Below, piece by piece: positions 1 through 5,508 of a stretch of DNA of 5,508 nt (its first letter is position 1; each line of letters begins with the position of its first letter). The stretch comes from Acidobacteriota bacterium (GTDB lineage: Bacteria; Acidobacteriota; UBA6911; RPQK01; JADFOI01). The DNA lies in the NCBI GenBank assembly GCA_027295745.1, contig JAPUKI010000089.1:1-5508 (forward strand), given 5' to 3'. The position numbers and the translations under genes were made by a program. The notes beneath the pieces were generated by a model that saw nothing but the letters and a program-made list of their open reading frames with translations, was not told the origin of the DNA and ran no database searches.

Positions 1-960
1 CTTTCTGACAATGACGATGGTGACGGTGATCCGCTTGCGGACTCCGACAGCGTCGTCATTCTCAGAGTGATGGGAGTGCATCGCGGATCTGCCGCCGAGG
101 GACGCGTCTACGGGACCACAACTCAAAACGCCGTTGCCATCATTGAGACCACCCTGAGGCGCGATACCACATTCAACTTTGACCAGTCCTTTACCGTCTA
201 TGGACCCGACGTGAACATATCCTACAACGGCAATACCTTTGATCTTGACGGAAACCAGCATGACATCAACGGAAATGCCATCGCCGGTGCTGCCAAACCG
301 GGCCTGGGTTTACTCAACTATAATCCGGGCGCAGGGCATGCGGCAACCGCTGCAGCCTCAGCATTTGGCGGGCTGGCAGGTATGCAAATGGACAATCTGG
401 TGGGGGTGGACGGCGATTTCGGTCCCCTTCCCTCCCTCATGGACGCAACCGACTCCATCCTGTCCAGTCCGGACCCCGACGCGGCCAATATCTTCGATCC
501 CAACTGGCTCATGGCCTTGGTGGAGCAGCTCGCCTCCTTCGCCGACAACAACCTTCCTGCGGGAACCTATACCAATGTGGAATGGGGCACACCAGCCAGT
601 CCTGAGATCACGCTCATTGATGGCAATGCCATAATGGAGACGGACGGCACGGGCGCAGGACTGCTCGTGGTCAAGGGCAATCTCAACTTCAATGGGGCCT
701 TCACCTACACAGGTTTAATTTTCGTTCTGGGCGGAGAATTCACCATGAGTGGGGCCAATAAGACGATTATCGGCGGCCTGTTTACTGCAGATGTCATTGA
801 CAACGGGGATGGAACTTACGACTACGGGATCCCCACCATTGACTTAAATGGAAACAGCAATTTCCTGTACAGCTCTCAAGGACTTGCCCTGGCTTACAAC
901 CTGCTTCCTATGAGGGTCCTGAACTGGCGCGAAAGCACTCGCGAACTCGAGCCCTATTAG
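1..960 (+). CDS. PilX-like type IV pilus assembly protein, C-terminal part (5' end outside window)
   Basis: The frame is open from base 1 to the TAG at 958-960, giving 319 codons of a larger gene. The ATG at base 67 is internal, because the upstream codons encode a fitting Asp-rich stretch (residues 2-17). That stretch is followed by a beta-strand-like segment (VVILRVMG), as in PilX-type proteins just after their N-terminal pilin helix. The N-terminal hydrophobic helix expected of PilX lies upstream and is not seen. The C-terminal half has the Gly/Asn-rich, beta-solenoid-like pattern of the domain found at the end of many PilX-like proteins: GAGLLVVKGNLNFNG, then a GLIFVLGG strand and an IIGGLFTADV strand at roughly residues 238-285. 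The end (SSQGLALAYNL, then a WRES motif) is also typical. The product is probably a periplasmic or surface minor component of a type IV pilus or pseudopilus, working with other minor pilins upstream. No Cys, lipobox or enzymatic motif is visible. The family call is from recognised sequence patterns, not a search. Confidence 0.72.
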   Translation, partial: LSDNDDGDGDPLADSDSVVILRVMGVHRGSAAEGRVYGTTTQNAVAIIETTLRRDTTFNFDQSFTVYGPDVNISYNGNTFDLDGNQHDINGNAIAGAAKPGLGLLNYNPGAGHAATAAASAFGGLAGMQMDNLVGVDGDFGPLPSLMDATDSILSSPDPDAANIFDPNWLMALVEQLASFADNNLPAGTYTNVEWGTPASPEITLIDGNAIMETDGTGAGLLVVKGNLNFNGAFTYTGLIFVLGGEFTMSGANKTIIGGLFTADVIDNGDGTYDYGIPTIDLNGNSNFLYSSQGLALAYNLLPMRVLNWRESTRELEPY

Positions 961-1011
961 TCCCGGCTCTATTCCTCTCAAGCATCCTGGCCCGTGGACT
1001 GGAGAGAGTGT

Positions 1012-1042
1012 CGCAAAAACCGGCTAATCCAGGTTTCTTGCG
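1012..1042. other. Bulged inverted repeat (AT-rich hairpin) beside the REP-like element
   Basis: The left arm CGCAAAAACC (1012-1021) pairs with GGTTTCTTGCG (1032-1042): ten base pairs, one bulged base and a 10-nt loop. It starts about 50 bases after the pilus gene stop and touches the palindrome pair beginning at 1042. It lacks the GC-rich stem plus T-run of a classic intrinsic terminator. It may be part of a longer compound repeat or help end the + strand transcript. Confidence 0.45.
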
Positions 1043-1117
1043 TAGGGGCGCACCGACGTGCGCCCTATAAGCAATTGATACAGCAGGGTTTGTGGGCGCA
1101 CGTCTGTGCGCCCCTAC
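1042..1117. repeat. REP-like compound palindrome (two hairpins in inverted arrangement)
   Basis: Two hairpins share an identical 8-bp stem, GGGCGCAC / GTGCGCCC. The first spans 1046-1065 with loop CGAC, the second 1094-1113 with loop GTCT. The whole unit is bounded by a perfect 12-bp inverted repeat: GTAGGGGCGCAC at 1042-1053 and GTGCGCCCCTAC at 1106-1117. About 28 bp of AT-richer DNA separates the hairpins. This is the architecture of a REP doublet (BIME-like), and it sits in a convergent intergenic spacer, the usual location for such elements. Short open frames crossing it are a by-product of the palindromes. Dispersed copies elsewhere in the genome are expected but cannot be seen here. Confidence 0.7.
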
Positions 1118-1156
1118 ATGCCTCAATAAAGATCAAGCCCCTGGAGAGGATTCAGC

Positions 1157-1182
1157 AAAAGATAAGAGCCCTGTCAGGGCTC
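1157..1182 (-). terminator. Intrinsic terminator of the pgpH-ybeY-CorC-ribD operon
   Basis: Read on the minus strand, GAGCCC-TGACA-GGGCTC (1182-1166) forms a 6-bp GC-rich stem, with up to 8 bp of symmetry. It is followed at once by the T-rich stretch TTATCTTTT (1165-1157). It starts 18 bases after the ribD stop codon, where an operon-ending Rho-independent terminator is expected. The T tract is broken by an A and a C, so efficiency may be moderate. On the + strand there is no T tract after the stem, so it is probably one-directional. Confidence 0.7.
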
Positions 1183-1200
1183 CTCGCCAAAACTTCCCGA

Positions 1201-2304
1201 CTAAACCTCCAGGTAGCCCTCCACCATGAAATCGGGCGTCAGGCGTCTCACCCGAAGAGCGCTCAGCTTGAGTGCCTCCTCCACGCGACCGACACCCAGG
1301 TCTTCAATGCCAGAGCGGCCACTGCCTCCAAAAATCTTGGGGCCGTAGAAGAAATTGATTTTTTGAACGATTCCTGCTTGCAGGGCCGAGGCAGCAACCC
1401 GGCTGCCTCCTTCGATGATAAGACTGGTCATTTTCAACTGACCCAGTTGTGTCAGGACTTCGTTCCAGTCAAGCTGTCCTTTTTTCCCGGGCACCTGAAT
1501 GACCGTGGCCTGTTTCGATAAGGTCTCGAACTTATTTTTTGGAACTTGGCGGCCGCACAAGATGATCACGCCATCAGAGGAGTTGAAAAGCCTGGCCTCA
1601 ACGGGTGTGCGCAGACTCGAGTCCAGGATCACCTTGACAATGGCATTGGGGCGGGTCCAACGAACGTCCAGGGCGGGGTCGTCTTGCAGGATGGTATTGA
1701 TTCCCACCAGAATCGCATCATACTCGTAACGGAGCCGGTGGGCCTCTTTTCGGGCCTTGCTGCCGGTAATCCACTGAGATTCACCGCCACTGGTAGCGAT
1801 TTTGCCGTCCAGGGTCAGTGCCAGTTTGAGGAGCACAAAGGGCCGGCTCGTCTCAATGAAGTGAAAAAACTTTTCGTTGAGGTGAATGGCTTCTTCCCGG
1901 CAGAGATCCTCATGCACTCCGACACCCTGTTTCTGAAGCCGTCCAATTCCCTGGCCGTCTACCTGCGGGTGGGGATCTCTACCCGCCACAAATACCCTGC
2001 TCACACGGGCCTCAACGATTCGATCCACACAGGGAGGGGTTCTTCCGTGATGGGTACAGGGCTCCAGATTGATGTAAAGGCTGGCTCCGGCACTCCGCGA
2101 GCCGGCGCTCTGGAGCGCCACAACCTCGGCATGGTCCTTTTTCTGGTAGAGGTGATACCCCTCACCCACGATCTGCCCGTTCTGGACAACTACTGCTCCC
2201 ACCAGAGGATTCGGGCTGACTCGACCCATCCCCCGGCGGGCCAAAGCGATGGCCCGCTTCATGAACCGTTCGTGCCCTGCTTCGGTTTCGTCTCCCAGTT
2301 CCAC
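1201..2304 (-). CDS. ribD: Bifunctional riboflavin biosynthesis protein RibD (pyrimidine deaminase / reductase)
   Basis: RibD deaminates 2,5-diamino-6-ribosylamino-4(3H)-pyrimidinone 5'-phosphate and then reduces the ribosyl side chain with NADPH, the second and third steps from GTP to riboflavin in the cytosol. The 367 residues are full length for the family. The N-terminal deaminase domain (about 12-150) has the zinc site: HAE with H58 and catalytic E60, then PCTHHGRTPPC with C83 and C92. The C-terminal reductase domain (about 153-365) has KLALTLDGKIA (160-170), ESQWITG (175-181), TILQDDPALDVR (204-215) and the nucleotide-site EGG (298-300). No key residue is missing. The start is GTG at 2304, with AGAGAG four bases upstream, 11 nt after the stop of the CorC-like gene. 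An in-frame ATG at 2262 would cut off residues before the first helix and is less likely. It is the last gene of the operon, followed by a terminator. No other rib gene and no FMN riboswitch is visible here. Confidence 0.96.
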   Translation of the reverse strand: MELGDETEAGHERFMKRAIALARRGMGRVSPNPLVGAVVVQNGQIVGEGYHLYQKKDHAEVVALQSAGSRSAGASLYINLEPCTHHGRTPPCVDRIVEARVSRVFVAGRDPHPQVDGQGIGRLQKQGVGVHEDLCREEAIHLNEKFFHFIETSRPFVLLKLALTLDGKIATSGGESQWITGSKARKEAHRLRYEYDAILVGINTILQDDPALDVRWTRPNAIVKVILDSSLRTPVEARLFNSSDGVIILCGRQVPKNKFETLSKQATVIQVPGKKGQLDWNEVLTQLGQLKMTSLIIEGGSRVAASALQAGIVQKINFFYGPKIFGGSGRSGIEDLGVGRVEEALKLSALRVRRLTPDFMVEGYLEV

Positions 2305-2315
2305 CCTGCTCTCTT

Positions 2316-3620
2316 TTATTGACTGTCTCTCTTCCCCTCTTTCTCTCCTTCTGGCTCTCTCTGTTCCGACTTCCTCACTCGCATGCTTTGAATCCTTTTC
2401 TGATCCGAGCTGAGAATTTCAACCAACAGTCCGTCCAACAGGACGGTTTCGCCGGGAGAAGGAACTTTGCCCAGATGGCCCACAATGAGCCCTGAGACGG
2501 TTGTAACATCCAGTTCTCCGAAATCAATGCCGAGGGTCTCTTCCAACTCCTTAATCTCGGCTCCTCCGTTGACGATGTAGCTTCCGTCCCCCGCGTCAGT
2601 CAGATCGATTCTCTCCAGTTCGTCCTCATCACGGATCTCTCCCACAATCTCCTCGATCATATCTTCCATCGTCACCAATCCTGATACAGCTCCGTACTCA
2701 TTAATCAAGATGGCCAGATGCTCTGCCTTGCGCTGCATCTCCTTTAACAATTTCGATACCTTCTTTGTCTCAGGCACAAACAATGCCTTATGGATCAATG
2801 GGGTAATGGGAGCCTCCCCTCCCCCGTCGCTGAGATAACTCAGAAGATTGCGGACGTACACGAAGCCGATCGTCTGATCGAGCAGTTCCCGGTAAACCGG
2901 GATTCGCGAGAACTTGCTGGAGACGATGAGATCTTTCACTTCAGCAATCGTCGCCTTTTCCTCTATGGCCACGATTTCCGTGCGTGGAGTCATGATTTCA
3001 CGGACCAGTCTATCCCCGAATTCGAGGGCAGACTGGATCAACTCGCTTTCATCCTCCTCTATAATTCCTTCCTCCTCTCCCACCCCGAGATAAGCCTGTA
3101 TTTCCTCCTCACTCGCTTCTTCTTCAGGACCGTTGGGCACATGGTTCCTCTCATTGGAAGCCTTGGACACCCGCAAGAGGGTGGTCAATGGTGAGCTCAC
3201 CCAGCACAAAACTGGATAGAAATTTCTGAAAAGGGGTAGAAAACGGAGGAGAACCCGTTCCGCCTGATACTGAGTGATCATTCTCGGGAACAGCTGCCGG
3301 AACAGGAAAACGATCGCCACCATTACAGCCAAGGCCCACCCGGGAGCAAAGGCCACATCCAAACTGAAGAACAACCAGGAGACGAGGACGGCTGAGCTGA
3401 CAATGGACAGCTGAGCTCCAAACTTCAAGGGCAGCAGAAACTGGATTCGATCCCCTGCGATGGCCTCCAAAAGATGGAGTTTGGGGCTTTTTTCTCTCTC
3501 GGCCAGAACTCTCAGTGTCAGTCGGGAGAGGCGCGAGACGGAACTCTCAAGAATGGAGAGCAGGAAGAGCAAGAGAATGAAACAAGCGACTGTGAAAAAT
3601 CCCAGGCTAGACCAACTCAA
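2316..3620 (-). CDS. CorC/HlyC-family CNNM membrane protein with CBS pair and CorC_HlyC domain
   Basis: This 434-residue inner-membrane protein has the full family order. A DUF21/CNNM transmembrane domain (about 1-150) has hydrophobic segments near 6-24, 62-88, 94-111 and 124-149. An acidic linker (165-194) and the usual EEEGIIEEDESELI helix follow. A Bateman module of two CBS domains comes next (about 207-262, starting at REIMTPR, and 273-328, with AILINEYGAVSGLVTMEDMIEEIVG split between strand and helix). A C-terminal CorC_HlyC domain (about 342-418) and a charged tail end the protein. Relatives are implicated in Mg2+/Co2+ efflux; older 'hemolysin' names are probably misleading. The membrane domain departs from the family at likely ion-site positions (see findings), so transport activity is uncertain. 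The TTG start at 3620 overlaps the ybeY TGA in TTGA. A strong AGGAGG lies 14 nt upstream, inside ybeY. ribD follows after 11 nt. Confidence 0.92.
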   Translation of the reverse strand: MSWSSLGFFTVACFILLLFLLSILESSVSRLSRLTLRVLAEREKSPKLHLLEAIAGDRIQFLLPLKFGAQLSIVSSAVLVSWLFFSLDVAFAPGWALAVMVAIVFLFRQLFPRMITQYQAERVLLRFLPLFRNFYPVLCWVSSPLTTLLRVSKASNERNHVPNGPEEEASEEEIQAYLGVGEEEGIIEEDESELIQSALEFGDRLVREIMTPRTEIVAIEEKATIAEVKDLIVSSKFSRIPVYRELLDQTIGFVYVRNLLSYLSDGGGEAPITPLIHKALFVPETKKVSKLLKEMQRKAEHLAILINEYGAVSGLVTMEDMIEEIVGEIRDEDELERIDLTDAGDGSYIVNGGAEIKELEETLGIDFGELDVTTVSGLIVGHLGKVPSPGETVLLDGLLVEILSSDQKRIQSMRVRKSEQREPEGEKEGKRDSQ

Positions 3621-4045
3621 TGAAGTTGAAATTCCCTCCTCAGTTTTCTCTCAAGCGTTTCCATTGCTCCTTGATCGGCATCGTGATCGTATCCCAGAAG
3701 ATGAAGCAATCCATGGAGGGAAAGCACCTGAAGCTCCTGCAGCAAACCGTCTTTTTCTTGTCGGGCCGCGACCTCCACGCAGATGAGAATATCTCCTAAA
3801 TAGGGCTCTTCGTCCCCATCATCCTCTTGGTTGGGGAATGAGAGAACATCGGCGGATCCATTCTTCCCGCGAAATTCCCGATTGTAGTTTCTCATCGCCG
3901 CATCACTGACCAGTACCACTGAAAAACCGGTCTGCGGAGTCATTTGACAGGAAAGCTGATCAAGAAAGATTCTCAACTCCCCCATCTCAACAAAATACTT
4001 GCGCTGTCTATTGAATACGTTGACCTTGGGCTTGCGGCTCCTCAA
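3617..4045 (-). CDS. ybeY: rRNA maturation endoribonuclease YbeY, probable TTG start
   Basis: YbeY is a zinc-dependent endoribonuclease needed for 16S rRNA 3'-end processing and 70S ribosome quality control. The family signature H-x3-H-x5-H is intact: HGLLHLLGYDH, with H111, H115 and H121 in the 142-residue form. Also conserved are NRQRK near the N-terminus, NREFRGKNGSADVLSFP in mid-protein and GDILIC before the zinc helix. The usual Thr of TDVLSF is Ala here. The start is uncertain. The open frame runs up to a GTG at 4114, but that would add 23 residues unlike the family and overlap the upstream gene by 107 nt. The family's first beta strand (KVNVFNRQRK) begins just after a TTG at 4045, which has GGAAGAGAAG 7 nt upstream and reduces the overlap to 38 nt, so I choose it. 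The next ATG (3985) would remove the first strand. The TGA stop is shared with the next gene's TTG. Confidence 0.93.
   Translation of the reverse strand: MRSRKPKVNVFNRQRKYFVEMGELRIFLDQLSCQMTPQTGFSVVLVSDAAMRNYNREFRGKNGSADVLSFPNQEDDGDEEPYLGDILICVEVAARQEKDGLLQELQVLSLHGLLHLLGYDHDADQGAMETLERKLRREFQLH
3635..3640 (-). promoter_or_regulatory. Ribosome binding site for the CorC-like gene
   Basis: A perfect AGGAGG on the minus strand lies inside the last codons of ybeY. It is 14 nt before the TTG at 3620, longer than the usual 5-10 nt. No better in-frame start lies nearer to it, so the TTG in the TTGA overlap remains the best choice. The site could also help terminating ribosomes re-initiate. Confidence 0.6.
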
Positions 4046-5508
4046 ACTGTTGCTTCTCTTCCACCTGCTTATTAAAGTCAAAACCCGGGTATTCAATCCG
4101 GTGATGATGTACACCCGTCAGTACCCGCTCGAAAGTCTGGAGAATCTTGTCCAGATCTTTCATGGTGATGTCACATTCGTCAAACTGCTTGTCTTGAATA
4201 TTGACCTCGATCAGACGCCTGATCAAGTTGCGAATTTGACTCGGACCCGGATCCTGCAGGGTCCGGGCAGCAGCCTCCACCTGATCTGCCAGCATCAGGA
4301 TAGCAGCTTCTTTACTTTGAGGCTTGGGTCCAGGATATCGGAATTCATCTTCGTTGACCTTTCGGTCCTTTCCCCCAGCAGCGTCTTTAGCCTTCTCATA
4401 AAAGTATTTCATCAATCTGGTGCCGTGGTGCTGGGGAATGAGGTCAGAAACCTCGGGAACCAGCTTGATCTCTTCGGCAAGGGCCAGACCGTCCTTGACG
4501 TGGCTAGCCAGGATTAGGCTGGACATATTGGGTGAGAGCTTCTCATGTTTGTTCGAAACGTATATCTGGTTCTCCACGTAGTACTCCGGCGTCTTCAATT
4601 TCCCAATGTCGTGATAATAGGCACCCACGCGAACCAACAAGGCACTGGCACCGGTCGCTTCGGCTGCTGCCTCCGCCAGTGTTCCTACGATGATACTGTG
4701 GTGGTAGGTTCCAGGAGCTTCCACAGCCAGGCGCCGCAAAATAGGAGTGTTCAAGTTAGACAGTTCAAGCAGTTTGATATCGGTCGTAATCTCGAACAAG
4801 GATTCCAAGATGGGCAAAAGGAGCGAGGCCAACATGGCCGCGAACAGACCACTCAATAATCCACTGGAAGCGCGCGCCACAAAGGGGAGCGCTTGAAATC
4901 CGGTTTCCGAAGCGGAGAGCTGAAGAGCCAGCACCACCACGATATTCACAAGACCAACGACGGCTCCTCCTTTGATGATGGCTGCCCGTTCTCGGTACTG
5001 GTCCAGGATATAAATGGCCGCCAAACTTCCCGCCAGCGAATAGATGAATAGCCCAGTCTCCCCGGTGAGAAGACCAACAAAGACGGAAAATGTCAGGGCG
5101 TAGAGAATAGAAACTTGGATGTTCACCAGGAGAATGGTGAGAATTGCCCCCAGTGCCATAGGCGCCAGAAAATAGAAATTCAGGGGGTCCTGGAGCTCTT
5201 CGCCCAGGCGTACTGCAAACACATCTACCAGAAAAATGAAAATCTTGGTCAACAATAGGTTCCCAAACAAGATCAGAGCAAGCAGCAGATAGCGATTGCG
5301 AATCTTTCTCTCCTTTTTCAGGTACACCAGGAGATACTGCCAGATAGCGAGGAAGAAGAAGCTCACCATAAGAAAGATGCCGATGAACTGGCCCAACAGT
5401 CGACGTGGCTGCTGAAACGTCATGAGCTGCTCCAAGAGTGCCCTTTCTCTGGCTTCAACCTCATCTCCAGCTCGAACCAGAGTCCTTCCCTTCTTGATCT
5501 GTATCAGA
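4008..5508 (-). CDS. pgpH: PgpH/YqfF-type 7TM-HD cyclic-dinucleotide phosphodiesterase, C-terminal 499 residues (start outside window)
   Basis: Known family members are membrane enzymes whose cytosolic HD domain hydrolyses c-di-AMP to pApA. The frame is open to the window edge. The TTG at 5435 and nearby ATG are not the start, because upstream codons (KKGRTLVRAGDEVEARERAL) match the end of the extracytoplasmic 7TMR-HDED domain, whose remainder lies outside. Numbering from the first in-window codon, seven hydrophobic segments follow at about 37-62, 71-97, 112-128, 129-148, 152-170, 175-198 and 216-238. The HD domain then has TYHHS (H269, H270), YYHDIGK (H299, D300), H336, IPQHHGT (H360, H361) and a final metal-site Asp in MLADQVEAAAR (D408), so the metal site looks intact. 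The Gln/Glu-rich tail is encoded partly in the overlap with ybeY. The usual neighbour upstream is phoH, which would lie beyond the window. Substrate (c-di-AMP or another cyclic dinucleotide) is inferred from the family. Confidence 0.93.
   Translation of the reverse strand, partial: LIQIKKGRTLVRAGDEVEARERALLEQLMTFQQPRRLLGQFIGIFLMVSFFFLAIWQYLLVYLKKERKIRNRYLLLALILFGNLLLTKIFIFLVDVFAVRLGEELQDPLNFYFLAPMALGAILTILLVNIQVSILYALTFSVFVGLLTGETGLFIYSLAGSLAAIYILDQYRERAAIIKGGAVVGLVNIVVVLALQLSASETGFQALPFVARASSGLLSGLFAAMLASLLLPILESLFEITTDIKLLELSNLNTPILRRLAVEAPGTYHHSIIVGTLAEAAAEATGASALLVRVGAYYHDIGKLKTPEYYVENQIYVSNKHEKLSPNMSSLILASHVKDGLALAEEIKLVPEVSDLIPQHHGTRLMKYFYEKAKDAAGGKDRKVNEDEFRYPGPKPQSKEAAILMLADQVEAAARTLQDPGPSQIRNLIRRLIEVNIQDKQFDECDITMKDLDKILQTFERVLTGVHHHRIEYPGFDFNKQVEEKQQFEEPQAQGQRIQ

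Noticed and set aside
67..69. ATG at base 67 as the start of the pilus gene
   Set aside because: The same frame is open to base 1 and encodes family-like sequence, there is no clear Shine-Dalgarno, and the protein would lack the N-terminal helix needed for PilX-type assembly.
908..1126. Short open frames crossing the spacer (minus strand here, and a + strand frame from 994), with VGAHRRAP-like peptides
   Set aside because: The peptides are simply the palindromic repeat translated. The + strand frame runs on into the antisense of ribD, and neither has a good ribosome binding site.
1157..1182. The operon terminator as a bidirectional terminator also serving the pilus gene
   Set aside because: On the + strand the stem is followed by CTCGCC rather than a T run, so intrinsic termination in that direction is not supported.
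1546..2322. A 258-codon + strand open frame opposite ribD
   Set aside because: It lies entirely antisense to a complete, motif-verified ribD and its translation has no recognisable domain. Long antisense frames of this kind are common opposite moderately GC-rich genes.
4046..4114. Extended ybeY N-terminus from the GTG at 4114
   Set aside because: The extra residues lie wholly within the pgpH coding region, do not resemble YbeY N-termini, and would make a 107-nt overlap.
5421..5435. TTG (5435) or ATG (5423) as the start of the 7TM-HD gene
   Set aside because: Upstream in-frame codons up to the window edge encode the end of the extracytoplasmic domain expected in PgpH/YqfF proteins, so the gene continues outside the window.

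Overview
The window (about 52% GC by eye) looks like chromosomal DNA from a Gram-negative-type bacterium with type IV pili. The PilX-like pilin-associated protein and the order of the minus-strand genes would fit Acidobacteriota or a relative of the old Deltaproteobacteria. That placement is an inference from gene content and is not decisive.

Layout: two transcription units converge. On the + strand, bases 1-960 hold the 3' end of a large PilX-like (type IV pilus minor-component) gene that begins before the window. Bases 961-1200 are a convergent intergenic spacer. It holds a bulged AT-rich hairpin, a REP-like palindrome pair and a minus-strand intrinsic terminator. From there to base 5508 the minus strand carries a tightly packed operon, read right to left. 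First is a 7TM-HD cyclic-dinucleotide phosphodiesterase (PgpH/YqfF type, N-terminus outside the window). Next is the rRNA-maturation endoribonuclease YbeY, then a CorC/HlyC-type CNNM membrane protein with CBS domains, and last the bifunctional riboflavin enzyme RibD. Junctions are an overlap of about 38 nt, a 4-nt TTGA overlap and an 11-nt gap, so the genes are probably cotranscribed and partly translationally coupled. All three starts visible inside the operon appear to be non-ATG (TTG, TTG, GTG).

How the genes fit together: the PgpH-YbeY-CorC order is a widespread conserved cluster, often preceded by phoH, which would lie beyond base 5508. It links second-messenger turnover, 16S rRNA maturation and ion/envelope homeostasis. 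RibD is an added last gene supplying the second and third steps of riboflavin synthesis. The operon promoter is outside the window.

I see no mobile element, CRISPR array, tRNA or rRNA, and no convincing undescribed system. The points most worth a second look are the REP-like element in the convergent spacer and the altered putative Mg2+-site residues in the CorC-like protein.
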